Shown: piece after piece, positions 57,730 to 64,000 of the stretch
Numbering within the stretch: the stretch's first letter is position 1
How the letters are laid out: each line of letters opens with the position of its first letter
DNA from: JANXQG01 sp963719885
GTDB lineage: Bacteria; Planctomycetota; Planctomycetia; Pirellulales; Thermoguttaceae
NCBI GenBank assembly: GCA_963719885.1
Contig: CAVRDP010000007.1
Coordinates: 124,001 to 188,000 of the forward strand
Direction of reading: 5' to 3'
DNA: 64,000 nt
Position numbers and translations under genes: made by a program
Notes under the pieces: model-generated
Databases searched by the model: none
What the model was told of the DNA's origin: nothing
Seen by the model: the letters and a program-made list of their open reading frames with translations, nothing else

Positions 57730-57843
57730 TTCACCATCCAGACAAGCTGGATGGGGTCTTGGCGTGAACGACCTTAGACTTTAGCCCGTCAACCTGATTC
57801 ACCATCCAGGCAAGCTGGATGGGGTCTTGGCGTGAACGACCTT
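57725..57843 (+). repeat. REP units behind the RAYT scar
   Basis: Two units in the right-hand orientation (starting near 57725 and 57793) with the tail GGTCTTGGCGTGAACGACC. Confidence 0.85.
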
Positions 57844-57868
57844 TGACTATAGCCAAGAGTTCCGACCC

Positions 57869-58549
57869 ATGCCCAACCAACGTAAAATCCACGTCCTCGT
57901 TGCCCGCCGCCATGAAATAGGCCGGAGGGCGAAACCCGCGCACCGGCCATGCCCGGGCCTGCTGCTGGCGGGCCTTTTGGTGACGGCCTTGGGCGGTTGC
58001 GGCGGAGGAAGCCCGTCGCGCGTTGAGCCCCTGCAAATTGCCCCGGATGCCGCCGAAAAGGCCATGGAACTCTATGACGCCGACAAGGACGGGTTCCTCG
58101 ACCAGCGCGAGCTGGAAAAGGTCCCCGGGCTGAAGGCCGCCTTGAAGCAAGTCGACACCAACGGCGACGGCAAAATCAGCGCCGACGAAATCAAGGCCCG
58201 CATTACGTCCTGGAAAGAGTCGAAGGTCGGCCGCCTAGGGGTCCATTGCCGGGTGAGGATCCATGGCAAGCCGCTGGTCGGGGCCACCGTGACCTTCGTA
58301 CCGGAAGGCTTTTTGGGCGGCAATCTCCGCTCGGCCAACGGCACGACCGACGCCCGCGGCCGCTGTGCGTTGCGCGAAGTCGGCGGGGAAGGGATGGCCG
58401 GCGTCTCGCCCGGCTTCTATCGGGTGCAAATCACGAAGGACGGGCAGAACATTCCCGCGAAATACAATACGGAGACGACGCTCGGCCAGGAGGTTGGCCG
58501 CGACGCCGCCGGCAACGAGGGCGCCATCAAGTTCGATCTGGACTACTAA
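57869..58549 (+). CDS. EF-hand lipoprotein with carboxypeptidase-regulatory-like domain
   Basis: 226 residues from ATG 57869. A long N-region is followed by the lipoprotein signal GLLLAGLLVTALGGC. Two EF-hand loops follow, DADKDGFLDQRE and DTNGDGKISADE, each with the D-x-D-x-D/G pattern for calcium. The C-terminal half (LGVHCRVRIHGKPLVGATVT, GTTDARGRCALREVGGEGMA, GFYRVQITKDGQNIPAKYNT) is the planctomycete carboxypeptidase-regulatory-like beta-sandwich. Probably anchored in a membrane and calcium-binding. It converges with the DUF1559 gene with a 4-base overlap of stops. Confidence 0.85.
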   Translation: MPNQRKIHVLVARRHEIGRRAKPAHRPCPGLLLAGLLVTALGGCGGGSPSRVEPLQIAPDAAEKAMELYDADKDGFLDQRELEKVPGLKAALKQVDTNGDGKISADEIKARITSWKESKVGRLGVHCRVRIHGKPLVGATVTFVPEGFLGGNLRSANGTTDARGRCALREVGGEGMAGVSPGFYRVQITKDGQNIPAKYNTETTLGQEVGRDAAGNEGAIKFDLDY

Positions 58550-59550
58550 AGCCCGCTCATGTCGATGGCGTTGCCGTCGTTGCGGGAGGCCAAGTTCTGG
58601 TGGGTGTTGATGTTGATCGAAAAGGAGAGGAAGTGAACTGAGCCGTCGCAGAACGACGCGCCCCAGCCAGTGGGGTGGGCACTCCCGAAGCAGAGGGTCA
58701 GATCCTGCCCCGGGGTGTCCTTCGTAGGCGGATCGTCCACGTCGGCCTGCCGGCACAAGTCGCGGTCGAATCCCTCGTAAGCTCCCTGGTCGTCGCCTGC
58801 GCTTACCCCGTCGTAATAATGGTCGGGGTCGAGATATTTTTCACCCACCAGATAGGTGCAACTCGCGCCGTCGGTTATCGAGGTCATACGGACCTGGGAG
58901 TGTTTGAAACAGACGCCATCGAATTCGGTGTCGTTGTAGGTCGAATCCCATTGGGCGTCGCTCAAGGCGTCGGACTGCGCGTAGCTGGACGGGTAATTTG
59001 TCGACTGATAGCCGCCGTCGTCGCCCCAGCCGCCCATATTGGCTGCGTAATCCCCGCGAAACAACTGCGGCGGGCTGACTCCATAGGGAAGAAAGTTGTT
59101 GCCGCCGGCGTTGGGGCCGGTACACACGTGCCGGCGGGTAGGACAATTATAGACGCCCATCGTCGTGGCCCAAAGCGTCTGGGCCTGCGTGGTTTGGGCG
59201 CTGCTGCCAAACGTGCCGTTGTTGGTGGCGCATAGCTGCCAAAGGCTGTTCTGATCGAGGTTCGGCAGGATATTGAAGCCCCAGCTACCGGGCTGCATGC
59301 TCGTAAATCCGCGGTTGGGATCGCCCATCCAGCCATGCCCCCAGCCGCCGGTCGGCAAGAAGCCCTGGGCCTCTTCGTGGCTCAGGCAAGCCAAGGCGAT
59401 TTGCTTGAGGTTGCTCTGGCACTGGATGCGGCGGCCGGACTCCCGCGCGGCGTTCACGGCCGGCAGCAGCAGGCCCACCAGTGTGCCGATGATGGCGATC
59501 ACGACCAAGAGTTCTACCAGGGTAAATCCGCGTGAAGTGGGTCGTCGCAT
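58546..59550 (-). CDS. DUF1559 prepilin-like protein
   Basis: Start ATG 59550, giving MRRPTSRGFTLVELLVVIAI, a type IV prepilin leader cleaved before F/TLVELL; upstream in-frame starts would bury this leader. 334 residues. The family landmarks are present: LLLPAVNAARESGRRIQCQS, NLKQIALACLSHEEAQGFLP, SITDGASCTYLVGEKYLDP and the end GWGASFCDGSVHFLSFSINI. DUF1559 proteins are strongly expanded in planctomycetes and considered pseudopilin-like; their role is unknown. Confidence 0.93.
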   Translation of the reverse strand: MRRPTSRGFTLVELLVVIAIIGTLVGLLLPAVNAARESGRRIQCQSNLKQIALACLSHEEAQGFLPTGGWGHGWMGDPNRGFTSMQPGSWGFNILPNLDQNSLWQLCATNNGTFGSSAQTTQAQTLWATTMGVYNCPTRRHVCTGPNAGGNNFLPYGVSPPQLFRGDYAANMGGWGDDGGYQSTNYPSSYAQSDALSDAQWDSTYNDTEFDGVCFKHSQVRMTSITDGASCTYLVGEKYLDPDHYYDGVSAGDDQGAYEGFDRDLCRQADVDDPPTKDTPGQDLTLCFGSAHPTGWGASFCDGSVHFLSFSININTHQNLASRNDGNAIDMSGL

Positions 59551-60072
59551 TCTCGTTTTCCTTCCGTTCGGCGGCAGACACGTTCCCCGATCGTGACTGA
59601 CGCGGGGCCTTATGGTCATTGTCAGGTATAACGACTCGTGCGTCAAGGAATCCTTGGTTAGTGACTTATGTCCAGTTACAAATTGTCAACGGGGCAAGAA
59701 AAACACGGCCGCCACGCCAAACCAAGGGCAACGTCCGCTTGGCCGCCGGCCCTGTCCAAGGCTTGATTGTCGTCGCAAGTGGTTCCAGCTAAAAGGGTTG
59801 TGCATTCGATCGTTCCCCAGGCACTTTTTCGCTCGCTTTCCTGCTTCAAAATTTGCCTGGAAATTCTGACACTATTTGGGCGTCAAATTGTTGCTTTTTC
59901 CGCGTTTTCTGGTATTATCAGCGGCATCGCTGAGGGCGGTCCCCAGCAAGCGAGCCGGCCCGCATTCTTTCTTTTCAGGGTGTTGCAGCGAAGAACGGAA
60001 GGGCCGTCGTTCTTCCTATTGATCGAGCGGTTAAGACCCGGTTTCGGGCGATTGCGCGTGGAGGGATGTTTC
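59551..60072. other. Divergent intergenic region
   Basis: About 520 bases between the divergent DUF1559 and autotransporter-repeat genes. AT-rich stretches at 59640-59700 and 59850-59920 may hold promoters. Frames that continue upstream from 60073 to 59767 are judged non-coding because the signal peptide begins at 60073. Confidence 0.4.
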
Positions 60073-63000
60073 ATGTCGGCAAGATCGATTTCGCAGCGGA
60101 TTCTTACGGCGGTGTGCGGCCTGGCAGTGGCCGCGCTGGCTGGACTGTTCGTCCTGGCCTTGCCTGGCGGGAAAGCCGTTGCCGCCACGGAAACGTGGTC
60201 GGGTGGGAACGTTTTCTGGAATACCTCTAGTGACTGGACGGGGACAAATTTGCCGCCGCTCAGCGGCGACTCCCTCGTCTTTGGGGCCGCCGGGGCGGGC
60301 GGCCTGTATCTGAATAACAACCTGACCAGCAGCGCCTTCAACATCGCCGGCATCACCTTCAACGCCGGCGCCGGGGCCTACATCATCGGCGACGGCAGCA
60401 GCAACGCCAACGCCGGCAATGCTTTCGCCCTCACCGGCAACCTGACCAACAACAGCACGAGCCTGCAGACGATCAACAACCCCTTCAGCATGACCGCGGT
60501 TCGGACCTTCACCACGACCGCGGGCGGGGGTGACATAACGCTCGGCGGGAATATCAGCGGCGCCGCCGGCGGCATCATCAAGGCGGGCCTGGGCACGGTG
60601 ACGCTCGCAGGCTCGAACAGTTATACCGGGACGACCACCGTCAACCTCGGCATGCTGATCCTCACGGGCACGAACACCGGGACCGGGGAATACATCGTGT
60701 CGCCGCTCAACGCGGGCGACGTGGCCGTACTCTCGCTGCGGAATTCCAATGCCTTCAACGCAACGACCGGCAGCATCCTCCTCAACTCCGTGGCCGGAAG
60801 TCCGGCCTCGATTTTGGAAATCGGCGCGAAATTCGGCAACGATCCCAACGCCGATTTCGCCATGGCAACCGCCACCACGCCGGGTGCCCCGACCGCCGGA
60901 CAGATCGGCTTTTTCCCTAGCGTCAATGCTTTCGGCAGCGCCGGCTTCGCCGCCTGGGGACCGTTCGGCAACAGTGGCGGAACCGCAAACAACCGCATCG
61001 TGGCGCTCGGCGGCTCTGCCAACCCTACGGGGCTGGTGGAAAAAACCGATTTCGGCGGCGGCGGCGGCGACCACTTCACCTTCGGTTCGCCGACGGCCAA
61101 CGGCACGCTTATTTTGAAAAACAGCTTCAACCTCAACGGCTCGCCGTACCGGCAGTGGCAGTCGATCCGCGGCGTCGGCATCGTGCCCGAGGGAGAACTG
61201 GACGGCCTGCAAAGTGATGCCGGCAATACGCCGAACGTGAGTTTTTCCGGCAATGGCGGCATCATTTTCACCAACACGGGGAGCACGGTCGCAGCGGCTA
61301 CGTATGACATCATCGGCGGCGCCGTCTGATCTCGGCGCAAGCGACACGGTCAGCGCCAATGGCCCTCTTGGCAATAGCGCCTCCGGGATCAATCTCGGCA
61401 CCAATGCCTACGACAACGGGGGCGCCGGAGCGCCGGCCGGCGGTTTCACCACCGGCTCGCAAAACGTGGGATTCATAACCTACGGCCCCGGCGAAGGCGT
61501 GGGCCCAAGCGCGAACCATCACCTCCAACCGCGCGATCACCGTGGTGAACATCGGCACCGGCACGATGGCCATCGGCGGGGCCACGGCCGACCACACGGC
61601 CTTTACCGGCACTGTCACTCTCAACAAGGCCACGACGTTTGTCGCCAAGACCGGCGGCCAGGTCGATTTTACCGGCGTGGTCAGCGGGGCAGGACCGTTG
61701 ACCATCGGCGCGGCCACCCTGGAAGGCGATGCCAACACTCCGGGCATCCCCGACGGCGGAGGCTCGGTCGTGCTCACCAATACGGGCAATAACTATTCGG
61801 GCACCACGACCATTGCCGGGGGCACGCTGCTCTTAAAGGGCGCCGGCATCGTCACGAGCACGGGCAGCGTGACGGTCGGCGCCGCCGGCATCCTCGCCGT
61901 GACCAACTCCGCGGCCAAACTAGGCGCTGGCGCCACGCTGACCGTGCAGAGCACGGGCCTCCTGGGCGGGGGCGGCACGCTCAATCTGAACGGCGTTTCG
62001 GCGTCGATCGCCGGGACCGTCACCCCGAGCCTGCTCGCTTCGGGCGGCACCTCCAGCCTCGGCATCATCGGCAACATGACCTTGCAGCCCAACTCGACGT
62101 TGAACTTCAACTTCGGCGCTACTAGCGTCAACGACAATATTTCCATCACCGGCATCGCGACACTCTCCTCCGGCACCGATACGTTGAACATCGGCGTTTT
62201 GAGCGGTCTGGGCCTCGGAGCCTACACCTTCCTCAACGCAGGCACGCTCAACGACTCGGCCAGTTGGACGATTACCGGCAACCCTAACCCGCTGCTCTGG
62301 AATACCGCGGTCGTTCCCTCGGGCAACTCCCTGCAACTGCAGATTACCGCGATCGGGACGACGGTCACCTGGACCGGCGGCGCCACCAGTCATTGGAACA
62401 CGGCCAACGCCAATTGGTCGCCAAGCAACTATGCCGACAACATGGACCCGGTCGTATTCGACAATACCGGTTCGGGGAGCCTGGGGGGCACGGCGATCGT
62501 CATCGATGGGACCGTGCACCCTACCTCCGTGACCTTCAACAATGGCCCGACCGTGAACTACTCGTTCACGGGAGGCACGATCGCCGGCTTGGGGTCCGTT
62601 ACGGTCCAGGGGGGCGGGCTGGTCACCTTCAGCAACACGAACACGTACACCGGCGCCACGCAGGTCACCAACGGCACGCTGACCATCAACGTCCCGGGCC
62701 TGTTGACCGCCTCGGCCGTCACCGCGGGCTCGGCCGGAGTCGTGAACGTCAACGGCGCGATCCAGAACCCCTACGTGGCAGTGGCCTCCGGCGGCAGCCT
62801 CAACGTGGGCAGCGGCGGATCCATCGCCTCGGCGACCACGCTGGCCAACAGCGGCGCGACCACCTTCAACAACGCGGCGCAGACCATCGCCTCACTCAAC
62901 GGCGGAAGCACGGGCCTGGTGGTCCTCAACGGCACCGCCCTGAGCCTGACCGGCGGGACCTTCGCCGGCGGCATCCAGGGGAGCGGCAGCCTGGCGCTGG

Positions 63001-64000
63001 TCAACAGCGGCACCCTGGTCCTCAGCGGGGCCAACACCTGGTCCAATGGAACGACGATCAACGCCGGTTCGGCGCTGCAGGCCGCCTCGTTGCCGGCCGC
63101 CGGCTCGATCCTCAACAACGGCCAACTCGCGCTGACAAACGCCGGCCCCCTGACGGTTTCCACTCCCATGACCGGCAGCGGCCAATTGCTGCAAACGGGC
63201 GCCGGCGCCACGGTCCTGAGCACCTCGAACAACTACAGCGGCGGCACGAACGTCTCCGCCGGCACGCTGACGGCCACCATGGACGCTTCCCTGGGCACCG
63301 GCCCGCTCTCCATGGGAGCGGCGGCCACGGTGAACTTCACCAGCGCCACGCCTACCGTCTACGGGCTGTCGGGGGCCGGCAGCGTGGTCTTGGGCAACAG
63401 CCCCTTGGGCAGTACGAACCTGACCGTGAACGCGGCCAGCAACAGCACCTTTTCCGGGGTGATCTCGGAGGCCGCCGCCGGGCTGGGCAGCCTGACCAAG
63501 GCCGGCTCCGGCAGCCTGGCACTGGGCGCCGCCGCCACCTACAGCGGCCCCACGACCATCGTCGGCGGCACGCTCAAACTGGCAAGCGGCGGCGCGATCA
63601 GCCTGACCGACACCGGGACCCTGTGGGGTACCACGGTGCAGGCAAACACGAACAATTTCACGATCAGCCCCAACGCCAACGTCTTGGTGGTGGAGTTGGA
63701 CTGGCGGAACGTGAACGCCGCCCCCACCGTCACCTACAACGGCGTGGCCATGACCTCGGCCGTAACCCAGTTGGGTACGGCCGCGACCTTTATCAACTCG
63801 GCCATCTTCATCCTTCCCAGGACTTCGTCCGGCTTTGTCACGGGCCAGAGCCTGCCCCTGGCGGTCAACTTCAACGGTGCGATCACGGACGCCGCGATCG
63901 ACGCCTTTTCGCTGGGTGGGGTGAACCTCGCGCAACTTCCCGGTTCCTCCTTGCCGAGCTCAACGGTCGCAACCGATAATGAAGCCGGTGTCAGCAGCCT
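60073..64000 (+). CDS. Giant autotransporter-associated beta-strand repeat protein (partial, frameshifted)
   Basis: ATG 60073 opens MSARSISQRILTAVCGLAVA with a signal peptide ending near GGKAVAA. The body is Gly/Thr/Asn-rich beta-helix sequence with repeats of the type LTKAGSGTLxLxGxNTYSGG, visible as LVNSGTLVLSGANTWSNG and LTKAGSGSLALGAAATYSGP. The frame changes near 61320 and 61512 and then stays open to the window end, so the gene is >3.9 kb and incomplete. Family members are large exported proteins, often with a C-terminal PEP-CTERM or autotransporter barrel that would lie outside the window. Confidence 0.8.

Noticed and set aside
62393..63979. 528-codon frame rich in His, Arg and Gly
   Set aside because: A shadow of the autotransporter-repeat gene, whose true frame gives regular Gly/Thr/Asn beta-helix repeats.

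Overview
The window reads as a high-GC chromosome piece of a planctomycete, probably near Pirellulales. Signs of this are a sulfatase, a DUF1559 prepilin-like protein, DUF1080, DUF1573, PEP-CTERM/autotransporter-repeat proteins, an N-terminal LEPLEGRCLLS sorting-type motif, Tat-exported Gfo/Idh oxidoreductase, and very long proteins with formylglycine-generating-enzyme (FGE) domains. No rRNA or tRNA gene was recognised. Many otherwise good genes carry single-base indels, so either the assembly has residual indel errors or the strain is decaying; frameshift-based claims are weighted accordingly.

Layout. 1-186: N-terminus of a sulfatase. 1.4-14.5 kb: three tandem paralogues (J-like N-terminus, one membrane helix, helical region, then 3, 3 and 2 FGE domains), each behind a near-identical promoter. 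14.7-26.6 kb: MFS remnant, UPF0104-type membrane protein with an S46 peptidase, PfkB kinase, Gfo/Idh oxidoreductase, DUF4337, DUF1573, DUF1080 and a beta-barrel-like protein. 26.7-31.4 kb: a large Ig-repeat surface protein and a PEP-CTERM protein. 31.4-36.8 kb: two glycosidase-like genes, then the minus-strand operon pdxJ-dapA-glycosyltransferase. 37.9-40.6 kb: small exported proteins.

40.8-57.9 kb is an accessory region made of nested mobile DNA. The oldest layer is a REP-associated tyrosine transposase (RAYT) gene flanked by arrays of 68-69 bp REP palindromes. An ISKra4-family element (48001-55582, 8-bp target duplication) sits in the right REP array. Two copies of a 5.82-kb IS66-family transposon then entered: copy A (41726-47548) in the RAYT gene and copy B (48741-54560, inverted) in the ISKra4 transposase. 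Each has 20-bp terminal inverted repeats and its own perfect 8-bp target duplication (TCATTTGG; CTTTCGCC).

The main discovery is the cargo. Besides tnpA-tnpB-tnpC, each transposon carries a whole diversity-generating retroelement (DGR): a secreted FGE/C-type-lectin-fold target protein with a 121-bp variable repeat (VR), an HRDC accessory protein, a DGR reverse transcriptase (IGNLTSQ and YMDD motifs) and a 121-bp template repeat (TR) with 13 AAC codons. The two TRs are identical. VR-A differs from TR at 22 of 30 adenines and at none of 91 other bases. VR-B differs at 22 of 30 adenines (one deleted) and one edge base. The VRs differ strongly from each other while the rest of the two transposons is almost identical, so mutagenic retrohoming happened separately in the two lineages. 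The target protein's C-terminus and 3' flank resemble those of the host's tandem FGE genes 30 kb away, suggesting a common origin.

55.9-64 kb: a Tat-exported protein, a second REP block with a RAYT 3' scar, an EF-hand lipoprotein, a DUF1559 protein, and the start of a long autotransporter-repeat protein that runs off the end.
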